A DNA stretch of 64,000 bases from Ceratodon purpureus (Eukaryota; Streptophyta; Bryopsida; Pseudoditrichales; Ditrichaceae), in assembly GCA_014871385.1 (NCBI GenBank), contig CM026424.1:4033131-4097130 (forward strand), in the 5' to 3' direction. The notes beneath the pieces were generated by a model, which did not search any database, was not told where the DNA came from, and was given only the letters and a program-made list of their open reading frames with translations. The stretch's first letter is position 1, and each line of letters opens with the position of its first letter. The translations under genes and the position numbers were made by a program. Shown here piece by piece: positions 1 through 13,200 of this stretch.

Positions 1-264
1 CACCTCATCGTCAACCTCCGGCTCTGTAATCTCCAAGCATGTCCCGTGGATGTTCTTTCCCAGCACGAAGTCCTGGGTTTGCTCCACCACCACGTCGTCC
101 CCCGCTTCCCCATCCTGCCCATTCACCAACGCCGGAAGCACTGTCTGCAAGCTCTCAAACGGGATCTCTTCTGGCAGTGGCTCCACTGGCTGCGACGTCG
201 GTGCCCACTTCTTCGAGAAGCTCCTCTCCACTACCGCCGACGCGGCTTCCACAGTCCTCGTCAT
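1..264 (-). CDS. SDC: L-serine decarboxylase (SDC), N-terminal 88 residues, runs off the left edge
   Basis: The minus-strand frame opens with ATG at 264-262 and stays open to base 1, so 88 codons of a longer gene are visible. Residues 67-86 read FVLGKNIHGTCLEITEPEVD, which matches from memory the stretch [20 protein letters not shown] that begins the conserved part of plant serine decarboxylase, just before its pyridoxal-phosphate fold. The family belongs to group II PLP decarboxylases and makes ethanolamine from serine, which feeds phosphatidylethanolamine and choline synthesis. The catalytic lysine and PLP-binding residues lie outside the window. The first 66 residues are variable and low in complexity, as expected for this family. 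Its product lies in the same lipid pathway as PSS1 at 4.3-8.5 kb, although such proximity is usually accidental in plants. Confidence 0.85.
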   Translation of the reverse strand, partial: MTRTVEAASAVVERSFSKKWAPTSQPVEPLPEEIPFESLQTVLPALVNGQDGEAGDDVVVEQTQDFVLGKNIHGTCLEITEPEVDDEV

Positions 265-2326
265 GTCTAACTCTCACAACCGAGTCTATGCCGAGATCAC
301 ACCTCTTCTTACAACACACCCCACTTCAGAAATCCCCAAACGATCAGTGCGAGACGAATCGGATCGGCTCCAGATTCATCAGCGACGTCACTGTAACCAC
401 TCCCGAATCCGACCTTCCGATATGCTGCACTATGAATATATATTGGCAAAGATATTCCTGGGCTGCGGACGGAGTCGGAAGCTAAAGCGAAGATTCTTCG
501 CAACAATTTCGCGAACGTTTCGAAGTTTTACCTGTGGAATCTCGGTAACAAAAGCAGGTTACTCTTGCCTGATTCAGCTTAAGTTGAATAAGACAGAGTT
601 TATTGTGAAACCGAGGCAATTATTGCTCGTTAATGTTGGCGTACTGTACGCTCGGAATTATGATCCTTGATACAACCCAAGCATGTCAGTTGATTCAGCA
701 GCCACTCTCCCAATAGTAAATAAGCTGTTTTGGTAATAACTGTACATCTCATGTACCAGAAGACGTCAAATTCATTGCAGATTCATCAAGTTCACGGGAC
801 AGCATTGAAAGAACAGCTCCTTTTTTCCAGATGGCACTGATTGAACTCACGACTCACATGTGAATCATCGCAAACGGAGGACCACTGAAAACCATCGTTG
901 AGAAGACTGCTGTGATGGAGGAACAGTAACATGTTTGTGCAGGTGGGGTACCTGATTCCACCGTGACTGGGAAAAGTATTGCGGAGCCATCTGGAGAGCT
1001 CAATTTCACGCCACGAAGCCAACCTCGTGAGGACGTGGCTGGAGACTCGCGGAGTAGATCAGACACCTCCACTAGACAGTTACCTCCGTAACTGCAACCA
1101 GTTCACATGACTCTTCGTCACCGAGCCTATCACCTGCTACGTCTTCGGAGTTTGCACCTTGAGATTCACCTTTTGAAGAACATTCACTGGCTTCGCCATT
1201 TCTGCGCGGGTGTGCACCGGCCAATCGGTCGTGAGATTGGTGGGATTCTGTGCAGTGGGACCCAAGCTCGGTTGGAGCATTCCAAGGATTCCTGCACCAT
1301 CCATCTGCAAGCGACCAATTCTACGTCGAGCTTTTCCGGGTACTTGTCCCTTGTGCCGCGCGCAGGGGTCAAGATGTGCACCAGCCAAGGTTTTCGAGGA
1401 GGCAGCTGCCTTGAATGTCGTTACTTAATCCATTGGATCTGTGCACCGCGACTGCTTCTGGCATCGAGCAATGGGGTGCAGCGGGTGAAGTTGTGAACTT
1501 TCATTCGATAACCTTCAGCAGTAATTGTTTGGAAGGAAACACCATTTTGTGCAACTTGGGAGTCGGAACTTCTGGCTTTATTATATACTGGTGACAGAAC
1601 CTATGTATGGAAGAGGCCAACAAAAAACCCTCATGTGATATCTGGGGCATCGAAAAATAAATTAAAACAAAGGAAAAGAGCTCTAAGTTCTGAGCCTGGG
1701 AGATCACCAAAAGTACAACTACATTGGAGCCGTCTCTATTGTTACATGGAAATGCTACTACTCCCATGAAAATCGCATGCGTAACGTACACATGGGCAAC
1801 GGATTGTTCCTCTTGCTGAGCTACAGAGAATGAAATGCCAATCGTCTCACTCACACAAGTAGAAAATCCCATAGATTCACGCCAAATCGTATTCTGCCGG
1901 AAACCTTCACATTCGAGTGAAGAAATTCTCAAAATTGAGATACTTGTAGAAACAGCTTCATAGATAGTTGAATCCCCCAACATGCCCGAACATCTCTGCT
2001 GCGGTTGGAGACATCTTGTTCACATCAATATGGACACATTCCACTCTCAAAACTATTGGAGGAATTTTGTCCAAATCGTAGGCAAGAAGATAGTCACTGC
2101 AAAAGCTTGATCTCAAGTTCTCACCTTCCATGCACATGAGACGGAGAGAAGAACAGATCTTTGTCTCCTCACACACGATTCGCAGTGACTTTACCCCGAG
2201 TAAAACCCAAAAATCTGCAGTGATTTCCTTTAGGAACCCACAGGATGGTCTTCCACTTCACACGAGTCTCCTCTCATCTGCAGCAGCCCCAGCAGTCTGC
2301 ACACTCACTTCACAAATGTCCTCTCA
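265..2326. other. Intergenic: SDC upstream region and NHL downstream region
   Basis: This lies between two minus-strand genes. It should contain the SDC promoter and 5' UTR next to 264 and the NHL 3' UTR next to 2327. Open frames of 129 aa (1107-1496, plus) and 160 aa (1501-1983, minus) occur, but neither shows a recognisable domain or coding-like composition. No tRNA, tandem array or transposon end was seen. Confidence 0.5.
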
Positions 2327-3151
2327 TCACTTCACCCACTTGCACGATTTCGACAGCAGTTTGGCACCCTGAGGAGCCGTGGGGGGGCTGACCCGCACAT
2401 CGCACACGACTTGGACATGGCCAGGAGGCAACACCCACGAGCCAATCTCCAGCGCTGCCCCCACATTGATCCGGACGAGGAGCGGCACGTCGTTCTGGCT
2501 AATGGCGACCTGGAGCTCCTTCCCTTGGCTCTCAGACAGAGGTGCGCTGGTGACCTTCATTTCAACCACGACATTGGAAGAGCTCTTCCTCCCTTGATAG
2601 AAGGGCGCCACGAAGCTGTGGGCAAACTCTGAGCCCTGATAGAACACAAACACGCTCACATCCTTGTAGTGGATCCCCACCTTCTCGTTAGGGTTCTCCA
2701 CCAGGATTGTGAAGGCAATGTCGGCGTTCAGAACCGGCTTTTGCAACTCGGCTAACGATGAGATGGGTCCGCCGGCTCGGTTCGTCACGGCCAGCTGCGT
2801 GATCGCAACGTCCTGTAAGCTGTACTTGGGCAGCTGGGGTAGGAACACCACGTAGATTATCAACGCAGTGATGCCTATGAGGATGATGAGGATGATGAGG
2901 AACGAGAAGAAGCACCATAGGCAGTGGCAGGGGGAGCAAGACGAGGAGGAGTTCCGGCGTGGTCTGACGTTGGGAGCGGGCAGAGGCAGCGGGACTCCAC
3001 CCATGGGCGCCAATGCATGCTTGTTTCTCCCAGCTGGTGCTCCTTTCGAAGGTACCCCAGGCCGTGAGTCGTCGAGAGTGGCAGGGTAAACCCTGTCTGC
3101 TTTCTGGTACCTCATGGCGCGGGTTTCCTTAAACGGATCGAGTAACCCCAT
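2327..3151 (-). CDS. NDR1/HIN1-like (NHL) LEA_2-domain membrane protein, 274 aa
   Basis: Single-exon gene with ATG at 3151-3149 and TGA at 2329-2327. A Pro/Arg-rich cytosolic N-terminus of about 75 residues carries KADRVYPAT near residues 18-26, resembling the start of many seed-free-plant NHL proteins. A Cys-rich juxtamembrane stretch (CSPCHCLWC) is followed by one membrane segment at about residues 80-104, rich in I and L. The LEA_2 domain fills the rest and keeps two family marks: NPN followed by an aromatic/Tyr patch (VENPNEKVGIHYKDVSV) and FYQGRK. NHL proteins are single-pass plasma-membrane proteins linked to defence and abiotic stress; the role of this member is not known. The second Met, at residue 13, would remove only a charged leader and cannot be excluded as the start. 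Length is usual for the family. Confidence 0.85.
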   Translation of the reverse strand: MGLLDPFKETRAMRYQKADRVYPATLDDSRPGVPSKGAPAGRNKHALAPMGGVPLPLPAPNVRPRRNSSSSCSPCHCLWCFFSFLIILIILIGITALIIYVVFLPQLPKYSLQDVAITQLAVTNRAGGPISSLAELQKPVLNADIAFTILVENPNEKVGIHYKDVSVFVFYQGSEFAHSFVAPFYQGRKSSSNVVVEMKVTSAPLSESQGKELQVAISQNDVPLLVRINVGAALEIGSWVLPPGHVQVVCDVRVSPPTAPQGAKLLSKSCKWVK

Positions 3152-4320
3152 TGGAACTCTGGTACAAATCCATTGCGCAAGTGGAATGAGAAACGAGCAT
3201 TATCAACAATGACACAAGCACGGCATAGACGCTCACAACACGATCATACCAACAACCCCTCTTACTAGAACAATAGCGATGAAACTGAGAACGGAAATGC
3301 TTGCGAGAATCGTGATTTTCCAACTCGAAAATGTGACGGATTCTTTCAGGAGACAGAAGGATGATCACATTCCAGAACCAAAGACTCATGGTTCGCAGAT
3401 GTGATGACCCATCTTCAAAACTGATTGCTGTCTGTCCTCGTGCGGTTCAGAAATCCTAAACCTTGAGATGCATGAGCAGCATATATAATTGTGAGACTTT
3501 TGACACGCTACCAGCATTAAGACAAGGTAACGTCCACAACAGTTAACGACAAGGATTGAATTCCATACCGAACTCAATGAATCAGGCCCCACGGATCAGA
3601 AGTGAGATGCACGTCCTCACAGATCAAAGCAGGCCCACCGATCGCCCGCTCGGCAACCAGATCAGCGTCACTTGCACTGGTGAACCCGTACCCACATTGA
3701 TGAAGACCAAGGAATCAGGATATTACATTTCGATTTACGCTGCTAATTCTCATCGATCGATCGGTTGCTTGCGAGTGAGGAGAACGAGATCGGTAGTTTG
3801 TATTCGATCCATGTTTTGGGATCGTGAAATGAGGAGTCCAGCTGCGGAAGTCAGGGCAGGTAATATATCCAACATAGCTGTGAGACGCCTACAACGCCGC
3901 CCTCGCCACGAGCTCCGTAGCCTGTCGTCACTCCGAAGGTAAAGGACGAAATTATCGGAACGCGTTCAAAGTTCACTATAGAAAATTTTATCAGGAAAAT
4001 TTTATTCTGGCATATTTTGTAATTTCTGCGGAAGCCAATTGTAAAAGAAACGCAGCAGCCATGAGTTCAAACATAGTACATTGGTTTTCAATTTTGGGAA
4101 CTTCTCGCTGTGCAAGTGCCGACGGTGAAGGCACATGTGCATCAGATTTCATTGAAATAAGGAATGTTCACAACAAAAACTGTACACTGAGTTAGTTTGA
4201 GGATCTCTAAATTCTAAACCAGCAGCTCATAGTAATCACTAGTAATCACTGCAAGTGGAGATTAGGTGAACAAGCAGGCTGCATCCGACGGTAATACTGA
4301 TGCTATCCTACAGCTGTTCT
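3152..4320. other. Intergenic between NHL and PSS1
   Basis: This contains the NHL upstream region and the PSS1 3' flank. A 128-aa plus-strand frame (3556-3942) shows no domain. No repeats or RNA genes were recognised. Confidence 0.5.
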
Positions 4321-7300
4321 CTATGACAACTTTTTGGTGGATACGTCTGGCTTTAATATCGTTTCTTTGCGGGCTTTGTAGTTTCTGTATGTCCAAGTAC
4401 ACAGAAACAACACAAGGCCAAGAATAACTATTGACCAGAACCAGATTACATGAGGTGGAACAGGAGCAGGGAAGAGACCTGAACACAATACACACAACAC
4501 CCCAGTCAGCTTTGATACGTAAAACAAATCATAAATTGTCTCATTTCCGAAAACACATGAGTGAGTTGTTTAAGGCGACTTTAATGAATTTAGTGATTTG
4601 CAAAAAACAGCAACATGTCGAAGATGCTATACCTCGTCCAAATTTCACACAAATAAGAGCCTCCATGATGCTAATAGAAATACCCAGCCAGCAGAATGCA
4701 CCGAGCTTCTTCGACCCAAGAAAGCCGCTGCAACAAGCCAAGAAAGAACAGTTCCATCACCTCAAATTAAGTTCAAACAGGTTGATTTTGCCGTAACTTG
4801 TTTCATTCACAACTATCCCAGTGAAGAGTTCTGGTATCCATTTGTTATGACAGGAAAAATAAATTATCGATGAGATTTGTTGGTACAATTATATACATTC
4901 AAGTCCCGAAAAAAGAAAACAATATTTCACAATGCGGTTACCATACCCTGATTGTAAAAAATTGTGGTACTCTCGAATGGCAGGATTTGCTATTAACCAC
5001 CATACTGCAAGGCGGTATGAGTTGAGAGGATTCAGTGGTGGCATCCACAGAATAAATTTGAGAAAAAATCCCATGACCTCGACCGAAAGAATCACTAGCC
5101 CACACGCAAGGACTTCAAGAAACCGCCATGGACCATCAAGCGCATTCCATTCATCCTTGTCCCAAAAAGCTGGAGTGAATTGCCCAAGCGTCCTCCGTGC
5201 CTGTATACAAATTCAAAAACTTCAATGCTTGACTTTCTTTCTAAGCTGATGAGAACTTCCTAAAAAGACATTAGTGCTTACTCTGAAAATATATCAATTG
5301 TAGACATACTAAGCCAAGAGACTCTCCACTCAGCATGCTTTGAATGGCAAATTTCCATAGATACAACCGTATACAAGGACGAAAATGCAAAATTATGTTC
5401 GAAAACATGTCTTCGCCTTGAAATCAGTATGACTGTGAAACAGTTGAATTGTGGCATCAAATGAAAAGGTAGAAGTGATAAGGACTACATACCTTATCAT
5501 AAAATGACTTCTGCTGACTCACCCCAACCCAATTGTACGTCTTTCCGTCAAAATATCTCACTGTCTTCATTCCAGCCCAGATCCCTGAGCAGTTCAAAGA
5601 AGTTCTCTTAGTTTCCCTAATCACCAATACAGTCGTATTCTTTCTATATCAATAGCTACAGACTTGAAATCATACTATCACTAAGGAGATAATCATCCAA
5701 GAATTAAGTATATCAAAAGGTTGCGAGGTTTAAAAATATCAATTCAAATGCTTGTATCATCAGAAGAAAATCAGTAAAGTCAATTCAAAGTTCAGGAAGA
5801 AGGATCACATTCAAGGGAACGAGATATGACGTACCAAACCAGTTGCAAATCAATACATCGAGAACAAAACTGTCCCACCAGCACTCGTTGAAGTTTGGGA
5901 GCATATGAATGAAACTTCTCTGCAGACGCCAATGCAAGATATAAGGTACTCTTTTCGCAGTTATGTGATGTGTTCATAGAATCCACGTCAGGTGTATATC
6001 CAAACCTATTTAATTAAAAGATGTTCTCGAAAAATAAAAGTCTACTGCAGACAAGTGCAACCTATACCGAACTCTTCCTTCCACAGCAGTGTGAGGATGC
6101 CAAAACAATAGAATTATTATACTTTGACAGACTTACTTCACAAAACTCGAAAGTGATGGAGAGAAACCACAAAAACGGTTGATTTCGAATCATGATAGCT
6201 TTGCACCACCATCCGATAGTGTGAGCTATTACATACTCATCAAATAATGTATCCTGCAATAAAGGAAATGCACGTGCCAGATCAGAAATTTCGGACAAAC
6301 CACTTCCCCAGAAATTATATGGTCAGAATAAGAATAAGCATTCCTGAAACTAGATGTGGGCACAAATTCAGTGCTTGAATAAACATAAGCGACCTACTAG
6401 AATGGTTATTTTGCAATACATTGCAGGTTCTGTACTCACATAGACATTGGAAAACTTGTTCGATTTTTCTGGAGTATAGATCCTGCAGTCAGTTCCATAT
6501 GACCTCTCATTCAGCTCTGCACACAGAAGACTATGGTAAGTCCCTACTAATTGAATAGCATAAGTGTTGCTATGGCTTAGCACCAGTTTAATATCATACA
6601 AAGTTTTCTCTTGGTGTTGCTAACTCAGCCCATACGGATTTGCAGAACAAAAAAATGGCTACAGTTAAGGAACCTGATGGCTGGTGTCTGATATGAAGGC
6701 CACTAGTTTCAAAATAAAGGAGATTGTGATCCCAATCTATACATTCTGATGACTTAAAGAGCTTGTGCAGTACTCTCCCAGGTTTATGTAGGGATATGAA
6801 CTTTGAAACAATGATGCAGGTAAGTATACAAGTGATTACCGACGCCAAGATCTGGATGCAAATTCTTCAAGAATTGCCGAGCACCATCACGGCTCTGGTA
6901 CAAACGAAAAAGCAAACCGTTCAAGAAGCTGTACATCTCCATTAAAGCGTAGCCAAATTCACATTATCACTCAAAAAAAAAACCAGATACCAGAGAGTTC
7001 TCAAAGCATTAACAAGTACACATTAGTGTAAGAAAATCTAAATGATGGATAGTATGTAACTGCTTTAAAAAAGCAACACGAAACATAGTGAGTTGACAGC
7101 AAAAAGACTATACACGCACCTGGAACAAGAGATATGTGAGGAATGTGAGATAAACCACTGCCATTCCATGAACAAAGCGCCAACATGCTGGATGAGGTCG
7201 TACCAAAATCCTGCAGATTACAATCATCACTATTTAATGAAGCAAAATTTTCAACCATCAGGACAGCCGCACAAGCGTAGAGTACTACAACCCAATAACT

Positions 7301-8525
7301 ATTCAAAAGAGGACAGCCCCAGGAGGATGCCATCACAACAGAGCATACAGTCTAAAATCATTCAAGAACAAATTAGCCGCGCTTAGGAAGGCTTTACTTA
7401 CGTTGGGGGTGCTTGTAGCAAACAATAGCCCAAGAAAACTGCAATCACTGCCCAGACACCCCTGAACAATAGTTTAGAGTATTTGAGACCAAAATAGTCA
7501 TGTCACCAACTGTAAACAGAAATGACGATGTGCTTACAAATTTGAAGAAGAGTTACTGTCAAAATTCCAAACCCAGAGCTAAACCAAATTAATCAGAAAT
7601 GCCTCAGCGATCAACTGACCGTTTCGTGTGTGCGGCAGGGTCTAAATTCTGGTCCTCTGCCTGCAAAGCTCCGCTCGCCCAGCTGCACAACGGTAGAATA
7701 TTGCAAATGCAAATTTCAAATTAATGCATTTCGCCAGCATTCTATAAAATACCAGAAGAAGCTCCGGTCTCAAGTGTACATAAAGCATACATGGATTAGA
7801 AAGTACGGCGTAGCGCAGATTAGTGTAGGATTTCAATTAACCAAAGGGGCCTTTTTTTATAGCTCAGCTAGTGTTTATGTGCTCAACTTAATGTCATGAT
7901 CCAAGAGTTAATTAATAAGCTAGCTCAACGCTGATAATCAAACGCTGATAATCAGTTGCTGATTAACAAAGAATCAACCCTACAAATACAGTTCTCTCAA
8001 CAAGATTGACACAAAACTAAACTTTGACCGCGATCAACACACTAACAAGAGTAATACAATGTCTCCACTTAACTAAAAAGGCACCAAAATCAGGGGACAC
8101 GAATTTTGAACACATCGGCTAGGTTCTAACAAACACTCATAAATTGCTAAAACACCCTCAAGTCATCTCCCCAAGAATTGCACCCAATAAATCGAATCAA
8201 CTTCGCCGACAACCTAAGACCACAAATGAGGAATTGAATAACGAAAACCGAGGACAAAAATCACAGAGCAGTTCCGATCCACGTACACAACAAGAGCCGC
8301 TCCAAAGAGAGTCACAACAAGCGTGTGCGGCTTATACATCCACGCCGTCCAGGGATCCACATCTCTCAAAATGCTCTGCACCTTGTTCTCACTCTCGGTG
8401 CGCACCAAATCCGCCCCTCCCCCGCCGCCGGACAGACGATGCTTCTCATCGCCACCGTACTTCCAATCCTTCACAGCCCCTTCCTCCCTCCCAGACGCCC
8501 CCTTCTCTCCCCCCCTGGAGCTCAT
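4321..8525 (-). CDS. PSS1: Phosphatidylserine synthase, base-exchange type (PSS1), 12 coding exons, 455 aa
   Basis: Spliced by hand, with every junction GT..AG and in phase: 8525-8283, 7578-7538, 7461-7402, 7210-7120, 6894-6840, 6516-6440, 6253-6137, 5919-5835, 5584-5493, 5200-4947, 4727-4633, 4478-4321 (1368 nt, ending in TAG). The product follows plant PSS1 throughout: [12 protein letters not shown] in exon 1, [17 protein letters not shown] in exon 4, [12 protein letters not shown] in exon 6, [16 protein letters not shown] and IRNQP in exon 7, [13 protein letters not shown] in exon 8, [18 protein letters not shown] in exon 9, RRTLGQFTP in exon 10 and KKLGAFCWL in exon 11. It is a multi-pass ER membrane enzyme that exchanges the head group of phosphatidylethanolamine for serine. 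The N-terminus is Gly-rich and somewhat longer than in Arabidopsis (about 425 aa). ATG 8525 is the first Met in frame. The gene looks intact. Confidence 0.95.
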
Positions 8526-10283
8526 CCTGCCACTCCTCAAACCTCCACACCCCAAACAAAAATCCTCACCACACCACTACCACTCCCCAAAACCCACTTC
8601 CAAAAACTCCCCACTAAACCCACTAATCACATCTGATATCACAACACCCCCATCCCTCGAAACCCACTTCCAATAACTGGCCCCTGAACCCAGTCTTCAC
8701 ATCCGAATTCACAAAACCACGCCTCTGAGTGCCTGGTCTTCGATTCAAGCGTTGGTTGATGCAACCGAGTTCTAGGAACGAGGTGAAATTGCGACACAGC
8801 ATGGGGAATCCATGGAAACGAGATGGAAATGATGAGATCTTTCGGTGGAGGTGCCGATCATCATCACCGAGACCTGGCAGTGAGGTTGGAGCTTGGGCCC
8901 AACTGAGTTGAGTCACATCCGTGAGCTGGACGATTCCTCAGTCATCCGGGTGGCGTAACGTAGCGCGCTGGCGATCATCAGCGACACCGGCTGAGTCTGG
9001 CATGGCCCGCAAATCCTTCGGTCTCTCGCCATGGCGACGACGCCGCCGCCGCTGCGTCCTGGCGTGGCGTCATCCGGGCCTCACGCAACGCCGCATCGGA
9101 CGACGCCCATCTCCAGTCTCGGAATATGCGAACTGGACTTCCTGTTCCTAGTTTTATCCTCATCTTCACTCTAGTGTTTTACATGTTATTCTGTTCTTTA
9201 GATACCGAATTCTATGTTAGAAAGTGTTGGTCCATGTGTCACAAAGGTGTAAGATGGATTTGGTGAGGCGGAGGAAGTGAGGTTGATGGGTAGGGGTTCT
9301 ACTAGTGAAGGATGTTGAGGAGAGATGCTGTCAGGAGTGATACCGGGTAGGTTCTCTCATACTGTACTGCATGACGGTGGCACAAAAGATCAGCTCCGAA
9401 GTAGGTTGGAAGGTTGGGAGCTATGAATAAACAAATTGTTTCTGAGTGGGAAGCTGTGGGTCGATGTACCTATACTAGGTACAGTGGTTTTCGAGGGAAG
9501 GGAAGGATGATGGAATTTCAGAGTTAGTTGGGTAGGTTGGGTTTTGTTGGAGGTCTTCTGCGGGAGGGACTCGAGGGGGTTGAACATAGAGTTCAGAACC
9601 ATCTCGCAGATTGTTAGAGAGCAGGTGCTGGACGAAAACGAGCATGCAGCATGGATGTGAAATGATTTGCTCAAGTTGAACTCTCGAGGCGCTGCTTTAA
9701 TTCCAAAGCTTAGGGTCTTGTGGGTACCGGTATCAAGTTGTTCAGCAACATTGGATCTGCAATTCCAGAGACTAGAATATGGCGGCACCAATGTGGATCA
9801 CTAACTGATCCACTAGTATCAGTTCCGGCAGCTTCAGCTGTTACAGAAGGCAAGATATACAGCCGTAGTGCATATCGCGAAGTCGGATCATTGAAAGAAC
9901 TCATTGCTTTCACAGAACTACAAGTCTCCTACTTTGAACTACAGAAAAGCAACACCAAAGAGCAAGAATGCCAAAAACTGAAAGTAAATGGGAGATAAAT
10001 TACAAAAACTGGCGCCTCTGCTGCTGGTATGATCGGAAAATGCTACAACGCCTCCATCAAAATCTCGTTGAAAGAGAGCTTTGATACTCACGAGGCTGGC
10101 CCAAAGAATACCCAAATACCCACTACTTTCCCTTTCTTTGGAATAGGTGGTGCTCGGTAAGGCACGTTCCTGCTCTATCATCTATGTACATCGTGGAACC
10201 AAGTTCTCCCAAACGGCTCTTTGACCAATCCAGTCTTCCGCTTGAGGCAAAGAGTGAGATCTATCCCAAGTTCCTCTTCATAA
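8526..10283. other. Intergenic: PSS1 upstream and CTR9 downstream region
   Basis: This holds the PSS1 promoter/5' UTR side and the CTR9 3' flank, both for the minus strand. Several frames of 60-133 aa exist, including 9720-9998 plus (92 aa), but none shows a domain. No repeat family was recognised. Confidence 0.45.
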
Positions 10284-13200
10284 TTAAACTGATTCTTCAG
10301 GCTCAGAAGGCTGGTCGACATACTGAACAGGACTACCTGCCGGAGTCATCTCACCCTCCTCTTCAGAGTCGTATACAGCCTGCTTCCGCCTCTTGTTCTT
10401 TCTCTGAGACTTGACAGGAACATCTTCATCTTCATCAGAAACTGGCCGCGGACTATAGCGACCCTCCTCTCCATCTGAATCTTGGGAGGCTGACTTCTTC
10501 TCCTTCTTCTTCCTCTTCTTCCTCTCCTTCTTTCCTGGCCCATCGTCTCCCTCGTCAGCGTCCCGTTTTTTAATGTTCCAGGTAGCCTTTTTCTCCTGCA
10601 GCGCATTTTCTAACCGCTCTGCAAGCCTCTGCTCTGCATCCCGTTGCCTCCTCTCCAACTGGAGTTGGCGTTCATCCTCAGCTCTACGGCGTGCCTCCTC
10701 TGCCATAGCAACCTGACGAGCCACTTCCTGCTTCTGCCGCAGCTGTTGCTCTTCCCGTTCAGCTGCTTCAAGGTGCACTTTCGCAGCATCAAGAAGGTGC
10801 TTGCAGTACTCATTATGCATATCCAACTTCTTCTCATCAAATCCATGTACATGCTGATCTTTGACTCCTGCCAATTGGCTGAAAAGGCGCAATGCATTTT
10901 TCAACTCAAACACTGCCTGTCGCACTTCATCAGCAGTGCGCTTGGCCTTCTGTAGAGTGGCTGTCGAAAATTTCTGCATAGCAATTGCAGCATCAAATCG
11001 TAACATATAGTTCGAAGGAGCCAGATGGATGGCTCTCAGCAGCACGCGCTTGCACTCTTGCCACTGTTCTGCTTCATAGTGCGTACGAGCCAGATAAAGA
11101 AGGATCTGATGATCAGTGTTGTGATAGAACCTCTTCAGACAGTTGAGATACATTTTCACAGCAAGACCGAAGTGGCCCTGAGCAAGATAGATGTGCCCCA
11201 AATTGATCCAAACATCAGGCATGTCCACAGCAAGATTGCCTGTGGCTGCCTCCTGCACTTGGGTGAAAATGTCCTTGGATATATCGAACATTCCCTTCTC
11301 TGCTAGGACGACTCCAATGCCATTGGCTGCATACATGTTGTTGGGTTGCAGTCCCAACACCTTCTGATAAAGATCACGTGCCTTTTCTAGATGAGTAGCC
11401 TCCAATTTAGGCACCTTCTTCTCTCCTCGTGTTGCCGCATAGTAATTCCAGTTCCCAAGCGCCAACATGGCATAGTTATCGTGGCCATCTTTAATCTCAA
11501 GTATGCCTTTGAATGTGTCCTTCGCTTTGAGCCAATCATCGGTTTTCACTTCCAGGTTCCCACGCACGGACAATGCTTCCACATTCTTGTCATTGGCGTT
11601 CAATGCCTTGTTTACTAATTCTAAGCTTGTATTGATGTTATTTCGAGCCAGAGACAAAGCTCCAAGACGCAGGTATGCATCCTCATACTGAGGATGCTTG
11701 TAAAGAATGAGGCGATATAAGACAGAAGCCTTGCCAGTCTCATGTAGCTGCTCATGCAGTCTCGCCAGGTTGAATAAAACCGTCACTTTCTCAGCTGGGA
11801 CATCCAATGAAACCCCGTCTTCCTCTAGACTGCGGAACAGCTCGTCATCTTCAATGGGGGATACAACATCCACGCTCCGATGGCCTTCACTGTATTCAAT
11901 CCAAATGCCTTCCCCAAGGGCCTGCTTGTATGCTTTCCTTGCAGCCTCCAGTTCGCCCTTTTCAAAATGAAGGACACCAATGTTGTTCAGAAGCCCTAGT
12001 GGGACCACGTCTTGGCTTTTCGTCAGCAGATTATGAGCCGTCTGGAACGACTCTAATGCTGCTGCAAAATCAGACGAGACAAGGAGCTCACCCATCTCCA
12101 GCCAAGCATCAACATCCCTCGGATTCATCCTGGTTGCTTTCCTTAAGTGTTCCAGAGCCTTCTCTTTCCGCCCCTGTTGCCCCAGAATGTGCCCTATAGC
12201 CTTCAACGTCTCACAGTTATCCGGGTAGAGCTCCAACACCTTCTCAAAGCTCGCCAATGCCGCTTTCCAGTCTCCGAGCTTCAAATGCACCTGCCCTAAT
12301 CCGTAGTAAGGCAAAATAAAGTCCTTCGGATTCTTCAGCTCTGCAGTGGATGCCCTGTAATACCGAGCCGCCATTTCATAATCCTCTTTCGTGTGACAAG
12401 ATCGTGCAAGATTGTAATAAGACTGGGCTTTCATAAGGATGTGATCCGTCGCAGCCAACGCTGCCTCTGTCAGCTGCTCGACCATAAAATGCTGATCCGT
12501 GAAAAAATAGTGGCTAGACAGATGATTCAACGCCATGGAGCAATACGGGTAAATCTCATAAGCCGCCTGCATCTTCTCCAGCCCCGTATGCACCCGGTCC
12601 TCCTCACCTGAATTCAAGTCCAAAATCCCAGACGCAACCAGAGCCTCAACATTATTCCCATCCAGCTGCAGCACGCGATCAAACGCCTGCTGCGCCTTCT
12701 TAAACTCCCCCATCCTCACACGACACAGCCCCAACCCTAACCTCACCGACGCCGGGCATTGCGGATGAATCTGCAAAGCTCTCTTATACAACTTCAGAGC
12801 GTCCTGAAACCGGCCACTATTAAACTGCACACATGCCTGACCCAACAACGCCGCCACATTATCTCGCTGCCCATCCAGCACAATTTTAAACACCTCCTGC
12901 GCCTGCTCAAGCTCCCCCTTCGCCACCAACAACTGCCCTTTCCCCACCCAAGTACTCGCCTCATCCTGATCAATCCTCGACGCCTTGTTATAATACTGCG
13001 TCGCCCGAATGAAATGCTCGTCCTTCTCCCTCTGCTTCGACTCCACCCTCCCCAAATTCGTATAATAAGCTCCCAGCGCATTCAAAATCGCAATCCGATC
13101 ATACTTCACATCGCTATAATACTCATCAATCTCAGGACTCGACCCTTCCTCCAAAATCTGCAGAAACTCCGCAACTTTCCCCTGCTTGAAGTACTCCCGC

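Noticed and set aside
50..670. 206-aa plus-strand frame at the left edge
   Set aside because: It is antisense to the serine decarboxylase N-terminus and has no domain; the minus strand explains the sequence.
5510..5522. GTGAGT as the donor of PSS1 exon 9
   Set aside because: Reading on to the next donor (GTATGTAG at 5492-5485) keeps the frame and supplies the residues before ARRTLGQF that the family requires.
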